DNA of 13,717 nucleotides from DATKMG01 sp035541995 (GTDB lineage: Bacteria > Acidobacteriota > Terriglobia > Versatilivoradales > Versatilivoraceae). The notes beneath the pieces are model-generated. The model was not told where the DNA came from and made no database searches. It saw nothing but the letters and a program-made list of their open reading frames with translations. Below, one piece after another: positions 7,493 to 13,717 of the stretch (within the stretch, counting starts at the first letter, position 1; every line of letters begins with the position of its first letter). A program made the translations under genes and the position numbers. The DNA lies in the NCBI GenBank assembly GCA_035541995.1, contig DATKMG010000571.1, positions 1 through 13,717 on the forward strand, written 5' to 3'.

Positions 7493-8313
7493 GCCATTTC
7501 GAGGTCCCTATCCCATTCCAAGGCGTTGTACTTTGAGTTACTTAGGCCAAGAGCCCTTCGGCGCAGCGGACCGTCCAGATCTGCCTTCCTGAGATCGACC
7601 CTGAAGGATTTCCGGAATCCAGAGACCAATTTTTGGACCACTTCATTAATCTCGGGGAGATAGCCCAGACAAGCTGAAAGACTGGTTGCCCTGGACCATA
7701 TCTCGGCGCTCAAGCGATTCCGCAGAGCCTTGCCCCAACGATCTGGATCAATGCCAAGCAGGATGGATCCATGCTGCAAGAACGCCATCCGGGTTCTGCG
7801 TTGGGCACTCCCCACAAGCTTCCTGCCTTGGCAGAGAATCTCATAATGATTGGTGGTGGCGAAGCAGGAGGGGCTTGAGGGAAAATGGGGGGCAGCACGG
7901 GAAGAAGTTTCCTCTGCCAGGGTGGGCTCAAGCCCCATTTCACGGAGGCCGACCAATAATGCCATGGCGATCCGTCTGTATGTCCCTCCAATATCGCTGG
8001 AGGGGAAAGAATTCCAATCGTTTGAAATCACCGCGTAGGTAATTTCCTGATCATGGAGAACGGCTTTTCCACCTGTAATTCGACGAACCACTTCAATCCC
8101 CTGTGACTTACAATAGTCAAGGTCAACCACCTTTATGGCCTTTTGAGAGAACCCCAGGGAAAGGGTTGGCCTTTCCCATTGATAGAACCGGACGTAAGTT
8201 TCCATAGGATGCGAGGAGTCACTGACGTGCTCCAAAAGAACTTCGTCCACGGCCATGTTAAAACCTGCTGGTAATGGTCCGTCCACCACCAGATTCCAAG
8301 AGTCGCAAACCAT
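7489..8313 (-). CDS. lipM: Octanoyltransferase LipM-type (lipoate/biotin ligase A family)
   Basis: 274 residues from ATG at 8311-8313. The family transfers octanoyl or lipoyl groups to a lysine of lipoyl domains. Motifs (numbering from this start): NMAVDE near 19-24, RRITGGKAVLH at 77-87, PSCF with Cys150, then YEI..GRKLVGSAQRR with Lys165, and LQHGSI at about 179-184. A cysteine in the P(A/S)CF position is the hallmark of LipM octanoyl-ACP:protein octanoyltransferases, where it forms the acyl-thioester; ATP-dependent LplA ligases lack it. LipM is therefore the better call than lipoate-protein ligase, though only biochemistry would prove it. An upstream ATG (8362-8364) overlaps the ald stop as TAATG but has no ribosome site; the ATG at 8313 has GGGGAG 8 bases before it and starts where relatives do. 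Last gene of the aldehyde dehydrogenase-ald-lipM unit. Confidence 0.85.
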   Translation of the reverse strand: MVCDSWNLVVDGPLPAGFNMAVDEVLLEHVSDSSHPMETYVRFYQWERPTLSLGFSQKAIKVVDLDYCKSQGIEVVRRITGGKAVLHDQEITYAVISNDWNSFPSSDIGGTYRRIAMALLVGLREMGLEPTLAEETSSRAAPHFPSSPSCFATTNHYEILCQGRKLVGSAQRRTRMAFLQHGSILLGIDPDRWGKALRNRLSAEIWSRATSLSACLGYLPEINEVVQKLVSGFRKSFRVDLRKADLDGPLRRRALGLSNSKYNALEWDRDLEMA

Positions 8314-8321
8314 ACACAAGA

Positions 8322-8327
8322 CTCCCC
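8322..8327 (-). promoter_or_regulatory. Ribosome binding site that decides the lipM start
   Basis: The minus strand reads GGGGAG, 8 bases before the ATG at 8313. The alternative ATG at 8364 has no purine-rich tract upstream, so the shorter protein is favoured. Confidence 0.65.
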
Positions 8328-8363
8328 GGCTGTTAATCCTCCCTAGGCAGGTTTGAGCCTCCA

Positions 8364-9479
8364 TTAAAGCAGAAGATCCCGTACTGGCACATAACTAAGA
8401 CCCTGAGACTCTGCAACGCCCCTGCAAGTGACTTTCCCTTGGTAAACGTTGAGACCTTCCCCCAAGCCCGGGTCAGACGCAATGCTGTTCTTTAGCCCCA
8501 GACGAGCAAGTTTCAACACGTAGGGCAGTGTGGCGTTAGTCAGCGCGAACGTGGATGTTCGGGGAACTGCTCCCGGCATATTGGCCACGCAGTAATGAAC
8601 CACCCCGTCAACCTCAAAGGTGGGATGACTGTGTGTCGTGGGCCGAGTGGTTTCTATGCAGCCTCCCTGATCAACGGCCACATCTACAATGACTGCTCCT
8701 CTTTTCATGGTGGAAATCATCGGCCGGGTTACCAGCTTCGGAGCCGAAGCGCCGGGAATTAACACGGCGCCCACCAATAGGTCGGCTTTACGAATAGAGT
8801 GAGAGATTGTCACACTGTTGGAGGCTAGTGTGGCCACACGGCCCAGAAATACGTCATCGAGGTAACGCAACTTGTTCAGGTTCGTATCCAGAATCGTAAC
8901 ATCGGCGCCCATCCCCAAGGCGATCTTTGCCGCATTCAGGCCCACAACGCCCCCGCCAATAATGACTACTTGTGCTGGGGGTACACCGGGAACGCCTCCT
9001 AATAGAATCCCACGTCCCCCCTGATTGCGCTCCAGATACTGAGCCCCCACTTGGATGGCCATTCTGCCGGCGACTTCGCTCATTGGGGTCAGCAGGGGCA
9101 GGCTGCCATCGGCCTCGCGAATGGTTTCATAGGCAATACCCGTAATCCTCTTAGCAAGCAAGAGCCGGGTCAGTTCCGGCAATGGTGCCAGGTGCAGATA
9201 GGTGAAGAGCGTTTGATGTTCTTGAATTCTCGAATATTCTTCCTCCACCGGCTCTTTCACCTTGATGATTAGTTCGGCTTTGGACCACACTTCATCACCC
9301 GCATTCGCGAGAACCCCTCCAGCTTCCACATAGTCTCGATCTGGAATCCCACTTCCGGCGCCGGCATTAGCCTGAAAGCATACCGTGTGTCCGGCATCGG
9401 CCAAGGCTTTGACGCCGGCTGGAACCAGCCCCACCCGGTACTCGTTGTCTTTCACTTCTTTGGGAACACCAATGATCAT
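8364..9479 (-). CDS. ald: Alanine dehydrogenase
   Basis: 371 residues from ATG at 9477-9479. NAD-dependent enzyme interconverting L-alanine and pyruvate plus ammonia in the cytosol. The N-terminus MIIGVPKEVKDNEYRVGLVP is diagnostic. Catalytic and substrate residues fall at the positions known for the family: Arg15, Lys75 (VKEP), His96 (YLHLAP) and Asp270 (VDVAVDQGG). The NAD Rossmann motif is IIGGGVVGLNAAKIALGMGADV from about 173. The C-terminal segment with VANMPGAVPRTSTFALTNATLPYV is typical. An ATG six bases upstream (9483-9485) would abut the GAGGAG ribosome site with no spacing, so the second ATG, spaced by 6 bases, is chosen. It follows the aldehyde dehydrogenase by 17 bp and precedes lipM on the same strand. 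Confidence 0.97.
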   Translation of the reverse strand: MIIGVPKEVKDNEYRVGLVPAGVKALADAGHTVCFQANAGAGSGIPDRDYVEAGGVLANAGDEVWSKAELIIKVKEPVEEEYSRIQEHQTLFTYLHLAPLPELTRLLLAKRITGIAYETIREADGSLPLLTPMSEVAGRMAIQVGAQYLERNQGGRGILLGGVPGVPPAQVVIIGGGVVGLNAAKIALGMGADVTILDTNLNKLRYLDDVFLGRVATLASNSVTISHSIRKADLLVGAVLIPGASAPKLVTRPMISTMKRGAVIVDVAVDQGGCIETTRPTTHSHPTFEVDGVVHYCVANMPGAVPRTSTFALTNATLPYVLKLARLGLKNSIASDPGLGEGLNVYQGKVTCRGVAESQGLSYVPVRDLLL

Positions 9480-9485
9480 GAGCAT

Positions 9486-9491
9486 CTCCTC
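9486..9491 (-). promoter_or_regulatory. Ribosome binding site that decides the ald start
   Basis: GAGGAG on the minus strand lies 6 bases before the ATG at 9479 and directly touches the upstream ATG at 9485, so it can only serve the downstream one well. Confidence 0.7.
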
Positions 9492-9496
9492 GTATT

Positions 9497-10993
9497 CTAT
9501 TCGGGATGGTCGATTTGAGCCTTCTGGAGCTTTCCACTGTAATCAACGTAGATTGCCTTCCATTCGGAGAAAATGTCGAGGGCTTGAATTCCAGCTTCAC
9601 GGTGGCCATTCCCAGTTTGTTTAGTCCCTCCGAAAGGCAGATGGACCTCGGCACCGATGGTCGAAGCGTTCACATAAAAAATCCCCGTGACCATATCCCT
9701 CATTGCGACGAAAGCCCTGTTAACATCCCGGCTATAAATGGCCGAAGAAAGACCGTATTTCACGTCATTGGCGATTTGAATGGCTTGTTCGAAACCATCA
9801 GCAGGGATGACCGAGACCACCGGACCAAAAATCTCTTCCTGGGCAATACGCATTTGGGGATGAACGTCTCCAAAGATAGTGGGTTCGTGAAAACAACCCT
9901 TGGTCCAATCTCCCTGATCGAGTCGCTTTCCACCACTGAGCAACTTAGCGCCTTCTTTCCTACCGATCTCTACGTAATTTGCCACCGTTTCAAGCTGGGC
10001 TTCATTGATGACTGGACCCATGTCCACTTTGGGGTCCAGCCCATTACCGACTCTAAGAGCCTTCGTTCTGGCTGCGAATTTCGCGGTAAACTCCTTGAGG
10101 ACTTGCTTGTCCACGACTACGCGGCTGGCCGCAGTACAGCGCTGCCCCGAAGTGCCAAATCCACCCCATACGGCCCCGTCCACTGCCAAGTCAAGGTTGG
10201 CGTCCTCCAGGACAATAATTACGTTCTTGCCACCCATCTCCAGATTGCAGTGCTTGAAATTCGGTGCGCAAACAGTGGAAACCGTTCTCCCCACTTCCGT
10301 GGAACCCGTAAAGGAGACCAGCTTCACATCAGGATGGGTCATCATGGGGGTGCCTACTTCACTTCCGGAGCCTGTGACAAAATTGACAACGCCTTTAGGC
10401 ACTCCAGCTTCTTCACAGGCCCTGACAAGATTGAAGGCAGAGAGCGGCGTATCGGTGGCCGGCTTTAGTACCACAGTGTTGCCGCAAACCAGCGCAGGAA
10501 TCAATTTCCACGAAGGGATTGCCATCGGGAAGTTCCAGGGAGTAATCAGAGAGCAGACTCCTAGGGGCATGCGAATGCTCATCGCGAACTTGTCGGGAAG
10601 CTCGGCCGGGGTCGTATGCCCGTAAAGCCTCCGACCCTCACCGGCAGTGAAAAAGGTCATGTCAATGGCTTCTTGAACATCCCCCCGGGTCTCAGTAATG
10701 ACTTTTCCCATCTCGCAGGTCATTTGACGCGCGTACTCTTCCTTCTGCCGAAGCAGAATTTCGCCCACCCGGAACAGGATCTCAGCGCGCCGTGGCGCTG
10801 GTGTGAGTCTCCACCGCTTGTATGCGTCCCCTGCGGCATCGATTGCGGCTTCCACATCTTTGGAATTCGACTTCTGAAAAACTCCCAGAACCTCTTGGCG
10901 GTTGGCAGGATTCCGATTCTCAAAAGTTTTCCCTGAAGAGGAAGGGACCCACTCTCCACCAATGTAATTCCTGAATTCAGGTACGGGGTTCAT
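9497..10993 (-). CDS. NAD(P)-dependent aldehyde dehydrogenase, substrate unknown
   Basis: 498 residues, the standard length for the superfamily. It should oxidise an aldehyde to the carboxylate with NAD(P). Seen in order: PWNFP with Asn154, Lys177 in VVLKPA, cofactor segment FTGSTEVG at 228-235, general base Glu252 in LEMGGKN, nucleophile Cys286 in GQRCTAASR, and EEIFGPVVSV further on. The C-terminal stretch IGAEVHLPFGG followed by GNGHREAGIQALDIFSEWKAIYVDYSG resembles an uncharacterised ALDH subgroup named for a Candidatus Kuenenia protein, rather than the betaine, succinate-semialdehyde or methylmalonate groups. A semialdehyde from amino-acid breakdown would fit the ald neighbour but is inference. 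ATG at 10991-10993 has AAAGGAG 6 bases upstream. First gene of the unit with ald and lipM. Confidence 0.93.
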   Translation of the reverse strand: MNPVPEFRNYIGGEWVPSSSGKTFENRNPANRQEVLGVFQKSNSKDVEAAIDAAGDAYKRWRLTPAPRRAEILFRVGEILLRQKEEYARQMTCEMGKVITETRGDVQEAIDMTFFTAGEGRRLYGHTTPAELPDKFAMSIRMPLGVCSLITPWNFPMAIPSWKLIPALVCGNTVVLKPATDTPLSAFNLVRACEEAGVPKGVVNFVTGSGSEVGTPMMTHPDVKLVSFTGSTEVGRTVSTVCAPNFKHCNLEMGGKNVIIVLEDANLDLAVDGAVWGGFGTSGQRCTAASRVVVDKQVLKEFTAKFAARTKALRVGNGLDPKVDMGPVINEAQLETVANYVEIGRKEGAKLLSGGKRLDQGDWTKGCFHEPTIFGDVHPQMRIAQEEIFGPVVSVIPADGFEQAIQIANDVKYGLSSAIYSRDVNRAFVAMRDMVTGIFYVNASTIGAEVHLPFGGTKQTGNGHREAGIQALDIFSEWKAIYVDYSGKLQKAQIDHPE

Positions 10994-10999
10994 AAGATA

Positions 11000-11032
11000 C
11001 TCCTTTCGCCAAAGCGAGACGATTGCTCGTCT
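11000..11032 (-). promoter_or_regulatory. Leader hairpin with GCAA tetraloop next to the aldehyde dehydrogenase ribosome site
   Basis: On the transcribed (minus) strand AGACGA-GCAA-TCGTCT forms a perfect six-pair stem (11017-11032) closed by a GNRA-class GCAA loop. It lies 10 bases upstream of the strong AAAGGAG site (11000-11006). It has no T tract, so it is not a terminator; it could stabilise the 5' end or modulate translation. Confidence 0.4.
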
Positions 11033-11044
11033 TCCTGTACCACG

Positions 11045-11073
11045 ATTTTAAATGATTGCCTTGGGAAGGGGAA
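11045..11073 (-). promoter_or_regulatory. Weak candidate promoter for the aldehyde dehydrogenase-ald-lipM unit
   Basis: Minus strand -10 TAAAAT (11045-11050, five of six matches), 17-base spacer, and a poor -35 TTCCCC (11068-11073). It would put the start near 11038, just before the leader hairpin. It is the only reasonable candidate in the 112-bp gap. Confidence 0.25.
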
Positions 11074-11105
11074 GATTTCTGACCTTTTCTATGAGTCAGG
11101 TGAAG

Positions 11106-11615
11106 CTAGAGGCCGAGTTTCTTTAGAGACAGTGCATCGGGTTTTCCCGTCACTTTGAATCCATTGTCAGTCTGATACGCGCTCATGGCCTGGATGGTGG
11201 ATGTATCCCATTTCCCGGTCGGCTCCCCATGGTAAAAGCCGGCTGATCGCAGCGCCTGTTGGATTTCCAGGACTCTTGAGGGCTCGATTTCGCGCTGCCC
11301 CCGGACTCGATTCTTCTTAGATTGCTTAGAGGAGTTGCGGCCTTTTGTCTTGGGTTTCGAATTCTTTGTTAGACCGGCAGAATGTTTCTTGGGTGTGGTA
11401 CCCGAGGCTAGTGACGACTTAGGGGCTTTTGTGCTACCTGAGGTCGTTGGGCTGGGTTGTTTGGTAGGGGTCGGAGACTTTTCTGGTCTTGCTAATACCG
11501 CTAATGATAACTGGCCAGCCAGAGACCCGATAACGGTCACCACGGCAACACATGGGGGTATCTTATTAATGATCGACTTCAGCGAATTGGACACAGAAGT
11601 TTGGGAACAGAGCAC
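11106..11615 (-). CDS. Membrane-anchored peptidoglycan-binding domain protein
   Basis: 169 residues. A hydrophobic segment at about 20-41 (CVAVVTVIGSLAGQLSLAVLA) can serve as a signal anchor. Residues 43-108 form a linker rich in Pro, Thr, Ser, Lys and Gly, very basic and presumably disordered. Residues 112-169 match the PG_binding_1 fold found in many cell-wall enzymes (VLEIQQALRSAGFYHGEPTG, then a Trp-Asp and TIQAMSAYQTDNGF). There is no catalytic domain, so it probably tethers or senses the wall rather than cleaving it. The start is uncertain: GTG at 11613-11615 directly follows an in-frame TGA and has only AAAGG 13 bases upstream, but no better start is visible before the hydrophobic segment. 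It lies 79 bp downstream of the glycine-zipper gene, with no clear promoter of its own. Confidence 0.8.
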   Translation of the reverse strand: MLCSQTSVSNSLKSIINKIPPCVAVVTVIGSLAGQLSLAVLARPEKSPTPTKQPSPTTSGSTKAPKSSLASGTTPKKHSAGLTKNSKPKTKGRNSSKQSKKNRVRGQREIEPSRVLEIQQALRSAGFYHGEPTGKWDTSTIQAMSAYQTDNGFKVTGKPDALSLKKLGL

Positions 11616-11694
11616 TCAGCTAGAACTACCTTTTGGGGGTCGCGTCTGAGCGGAACTAGTCCTGGTCAGAAATCGCGGGGTCTGAGACAAAAAA

Positions 11695-12342
11695 TCACTT
11701 CGTGGACATAATGGTTAGCGGGCGGTCCAGACGGATGACCATTTTCGTTCCTGCAGGGAGTTCCACCTCCTTGCCCTTGCGTCGCAAGGAATCCGCCAAG
11801 CCTATCAGCCCCCCTACGCCGGCCCCTATGGCTGCACCTTTGCCACCTCCGGCAATTGCTCCAATGCCGGCGCCCGCGGCAGCACCACCAGCAACCTCTC
11901 CCGCATCCCGTTTTTGGGTGGACTCGCCTTTAATTGTCCCTTCCTTACGATCGATTTGTTCTTTTTCGGACTCGCTGAGTTCCGAGGCTGAGGCCACGAT
12001 AGTCTCCGACACGCCGTTTGGGAAGATCAGTCGCTCATAAGTAAGATTGATTTCTCCCTTTGACCTCGCTCGGCTTGCCGGTTTGACTTCGGCCACTCGC
12101 CCTTCCAGGGTTGTCCCGGCTGGAATGACCTCCTTTCCTTCTAACATTACAGATTCAATGACCTTGGCCGAGAATCGATCTCCTTGGCGATTTGTCCTGG
12201 AATTAATGGTGCTCTCCAATTTCGCTTGGATTCTTGTCCCGTCTGGAACGGTGTAGCTTTGAGTTGCCTGAGCCAGGCTGTTTGACGACGCTAGCGTGAG
12301 ACCCAAAGCTACTAAGTAGGACCTAAGAACTTCTGTTTTCAT
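11695..12342 (-). CDS. Secreted glycine-zipper protein of unknown function
   Basis: 215 residues. A Sec signal peptide covers about 1-26 (hydrophobic LVALGLTLASS, then SLAQA before the likely cut). A mature beta-rich region at 30-120 contains PDGT (33-36) and PAGT (74-77); a third PAGT occurs at 196-199. Residues 148-183 are a Gly/Ala zipper (AGGAAAGAGIGAIAGGG and onward) that could insert in a membrane or drive oligomerisation. The arrangement GT-IxAxL-INS, then VIPAGTxLxG, then a basic stretch and RLIFPNG recalls the beta-barrel of VirB10/TrbI proteins, but no secretion or conjugation genes are present; this is pattern resemblance only. ATG at 12340-12342 has GGGGG 6 bases upstream. It has its own promoter after the htrA terminator, so it is probably regulated separately from htrA. 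Function unknown. Confidence 0.8.
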   Translation of the reverse strand: MKTEVLRSYLVALGLTLASSNSLAQATQSYTVPDGTRIQAKLESTINSRTNRQGDRFSAKVIESVMLEGKEVIPAGTTLEGRVAEVKPASRARSKGEINLTYERLIFPNGVSETIVASASELSESEKEQIDRKEGTIKGESTQKRDAGEVAGGAAAGAGIGAIAGGGKGAAIGAGVGGLIGLADSLRRKGKEVELPAGTKMVIRLDRPLTIMSTK

Positions 12343-12359
12343 GAGTGGCCCCCATCTAC

Positions 12360-12380
12360 GAGGATCGGGAGCAGATCCTC
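12360..12380 (-). promoter_or_regulatory. Leader hairpin just upstream of the glycine-zipper gene ribosome site
   Basis: Perfect seven-pair inverted repeat GAGGATC / GATCCTC with a 7-base loop. On the minus strand the loop reads TGCTCCC and the stem ends 6 bases before the GGGGG ribosome site at 12349-12353. The loop CCC could pair with that site. No T tract follows, so it is not a terminator. Confidence 0.45.
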
Positions 12381-12403
12381 AGCGCGCAACTCGTCGACAA
12401 GCG

Positions 12404-12432
12404 ATTATATGCTGGGTTGCCAGTGAAAACAA
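12404..12432 (-). promoter_or_regulatory. Promoter of the glycine-zipper gene
   Basis: Minus strand: perfect -10 TATAAT at 12404-12409, 17-base spacer, -35 TTGTTT (three of six) at 12427-12432. The predicted start near 12397 gives a leader of about 55 bases that contains the hairpin at 12360-12380. A small inverted repeat (AAGCG/CGCTT, 12431-12446) overlaps the edge of the -35. Confidence 0.6.
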
Positions 12433-12482
12433 GCGCTCTTCCGCTTTGGGCAGACCCTAAGGAGAAGGGCAGCAATGCGGAT

Positions 12483-12513
12483 AAGAAACGGGGCACAGCG
12501 AGCGCTGCGCCCC
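12483..12513 (-). terminator. Intrinsic terminator of htrA
   Basis: On the minus strand the arms GGGGC-G-CAGCG and CGCTG-T-GCCCC pair over ten base pairs with one internal mismatch (12490-12513), followed by GTTTCTT (12483-12489). It starts 23 bases after the htrA stop codon, as expected for a Rho-independent terminator, and separates htrA from the next promoter. Confidence 0.75.
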
Positions 12514-12536
12514 ATAACCGTGGCAAAGTAAGCCGC

Positions 12537-13717
12537 TTACGGAATAGTGACTGCAATATACAGCGGGATCACAGTCCCGCTTCGGCGGTCAAGCCGCCTC
12601 ACTAGAAAGACAACATCCTGCCCGGACTTGAGTCGAGAGGTAGAATCCCGCAAGTCCTGCGGACTCCGGATCGGTTGACGATTGACTTCGAGAATGAGGT
12701 CATTCCGCATGAGCCCCGCATCTTCAGCCACACTGCCGGACTGAACATTGGTCACTATGACACCTTGATCGGGCTTGACATCGTAGTCCTTAGCTTGTTG
12801 GGGTGTCACACTCTGAACGGAGATTCCGAGCTTTACTCTTCCCGTTTCGTCTTCGCCACCCGGACCTGCCTCCTGTTCCCCTGTATCGTCTTCTTTGATA
12901 ATCCTGGCCCGGTCGCCTATCGTGATTTGCGTAGTATGTTCCTTTCCATCCCGCAGGTATTTCAGTGGCACAGATTTTCCGGGGACTAACTCCGCAACGA
13001 TCGTACTCAACTCAGAACTATCATCGGTTCGTTTTCCGTCGATTTCACGGATGATATCTCCCTCTTTGATCCCCGCTTTGGCAGCCGGGCCGTCTTTGAC
13101 TTTGACTTCATTGACAATGACTCCTTTTCCGTCGGGTGAGCCCAGAGCCTTGAGCGTCTTGTTGGTTGCGTTCGATTGCATGGAAATACCAATTGCCCCC
13201 CGAGTCACCTTCCCAGTTTTGATCAGTTGATTGTAGACATTTATGGCAGTGTTAGAGGGTAAGGCAAATCCAATCCCGGCGTTCCCCACGGATGGGGTCA
13301 ATATCGCAGTGTTCACCCCTACTACTTCACCCGCCATGTTCACCAGCGGGCCTCCACTGTTGCCCTGGTTAATGGCTGCATCGGTCTGGAGAAACCTCTG
13401 AAATTGCCCGCCAACAGTGGCGCGACCAGTGGCGCTGATAATGCCGGCAGTCACCGTCTGTTCCAAACCAAATGGGCTCCCGATAGCCAAGACCCAGTCG
13501 CCTACCGATACTGCCTCTGAATTTCCTAACTTGGCAGTAGGGAGATCACCTTTGGCCTCAACTTTAATGAGAGCTAAGTCGGTATTTCCGTCCTTGCCGA
13601 CAACCTTGGCTGGATACTCATCACCGTTGTAAAGCTTCACCTTAATTGAGTCGGCTCGTTCAACTACATGGTTGTTAGTTAGGATGTAGCCCTTGGGGTC
13701 CACAATGAACCCGGAAC
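12537..13717 (-). CDS. HtrA/Deg-family periplasmic serine protease with two PDZ domains, 5' end outside window
   Basis: 392 complete codons are visible; the frame stays open to the right edge (SGFIVDPKGYILTNNHVV), so the signal peptide and N-terminus lie beyond it. A GTG at 13701-13703 is internal. Counting from that codon, the trypsin-like triad is complete: His12 in NNHVV, Asp42 in NTDLALIKV, Ser116 in GNSGGPL. PDZ1 covers about 167-262 (RGAIGISMQ to TIGDR), an acidic Gly/Glu/Asp linker about 268-287, and PDZ2 about 290-372 (LGISVQSVT, GVIVTNVQSGSVAEDAGL). Two PDZ domains indicate the DegP/DegQ type, which degrades or refolds damaged envelope proteins. TAA at 12537-12539 is followed by a good terminator. 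Membrane anchoring versus free periplasmic form cannot be judged without the N-terminus, so I leave the symbol blank. Confidence 0.95.
   Translation of the reverse strand, partial: SGFIVDPKGYILTNNHVVERADSIKVKLYNGDEYPAKVVGKDGNTDLALIKVEAKGDLPTAKLGNSEAVSVGDWVLAIGSPFGLEQTVTAGIISATGRATVGGQFQRFLQTDAAINQGNSGGPLVNMAGEVVGVNTAILTPSVGNAGIGFALPSNTAINVYNQLIKTGKVTRGAIGISMQSNATNKTLKALGSPDGKGVIVNEVKVKDGPAAKAGIKEGDIIREIDGKRTDDSSELSTIVAELVPGKSVPLKYLRDGKEHTTQITIGDRARIIKEDDTGEQEAGPGGEDETGRVKLGISVQSVTPQQAKDYDVKPDQGVIVTNVQSGSVAEDAGLMRNDLILEVNRQPIRSPQDLRDSTSRLKSGQDVVFLVRRLDRRSGTVIPLYIAVTIP

Noticed and set aside
9506..10468. Long open frame (320 codons) on the plus strand, antisense to the aldehyde dehydrogenase
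   Set aside because: It mirrors a highly conserved enzyme gene, its translation shows no recognisable domain, and there is no ribosome site. Such antisense frames arise from codon composition.
11079..11099. Inverted repeat CTGAC/GTCAG downstream of the peptidoglycan-binding gene
   Set aside because: Five pairs with an 11-base loop and no T tract; likely chance.
1..13717. A novel defence, mobile or repeat-based system
   Set aside because: All ten larger conserved frames belong to known families, gaps are all under 200 bp apart from one of 208 bp, and no direct-repeat arrays, integrases, transposases or composition breaks were seen.

Overview
The window comes from a bacterial chromosome with moderate GC content. 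It holds eleven protein-coding genes packed with little intergenic space. One gene is on the plus strand (cut by the left edge) and ten are on the minus strand (the last cut by the right edge). I see no rRNA, tRNA, insertion sequence, prophage, CRISPR array or other mobile-element signature. The organism cannot be named from this. The order hrcA-grpE-dnaK-dnaJ-prmA, TTG starts with good Shine-Dalgarno (SD) sites, a two-PDZ HtrA and a secreted glycine-zipper protein suggest an environmental Gram-negative-type lineage. Acidobacteriota is my best guess, at low confidence.

Layout from left to right. Positions 1-1232 (+) carry the C-terminal part of a phytoene-dehydrogenase-like FAD oxidoreductase, which converges on the cluster that follows. 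Positions 1441-7453 (-) are the cytosolic heat-shock cluster, read from right to left: hrcA (repressor), grpE (nucleotide exchange), dnaK (Hsp70), dnaJ (Hsp40) and prmA (L11 methyltransferase). Positions 7489-10993 (-) are a probable metabolic operon, again read right to left: an aldehyde dehydrogenase of uncertain substrate, alanine dehydrogenase (ald), and a LipM-type octanoyltransferase with a catalytic-type cysteine. Positions 11106-13717 (-) hold envelope genes: a two-PDZ HtrA/Deg protease closed by a good intrinsic terminator, then a secreted glycine-zipper protein with its own strong promoter, then a membrane-anchored peptidoglycan-binding protein.

Functionally, cytosolic protein folding (DnaK-DnaJ-GrpE under HrcA) sits near an envelope quality-control protease and two envelope proteins, separated by a small carbon/nitrogen and lipoylation operon. 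Alanine dehydrogenase yields pyruvate, and LipM supplies the octanoyl group for lipoylated 2-oxoacid dehydrogenases or the glycine cleavage system, so their adjacency makes metabolic sense.

Most of the window is conserved, ordinary sequence, and I found no convincing undescribed system. The points worth a second look are small: the atypical DnaK C-terminal tail, the lack of a recognisable CIRCE operator despite an adjacent hrcA, a promoter that overlaps the lipM stop codon and changes the likely hrcA start, two compact leader hairpins next to ribosome binding sites, and a VirB10-like sequence pattern in the glycine-zipper protein.
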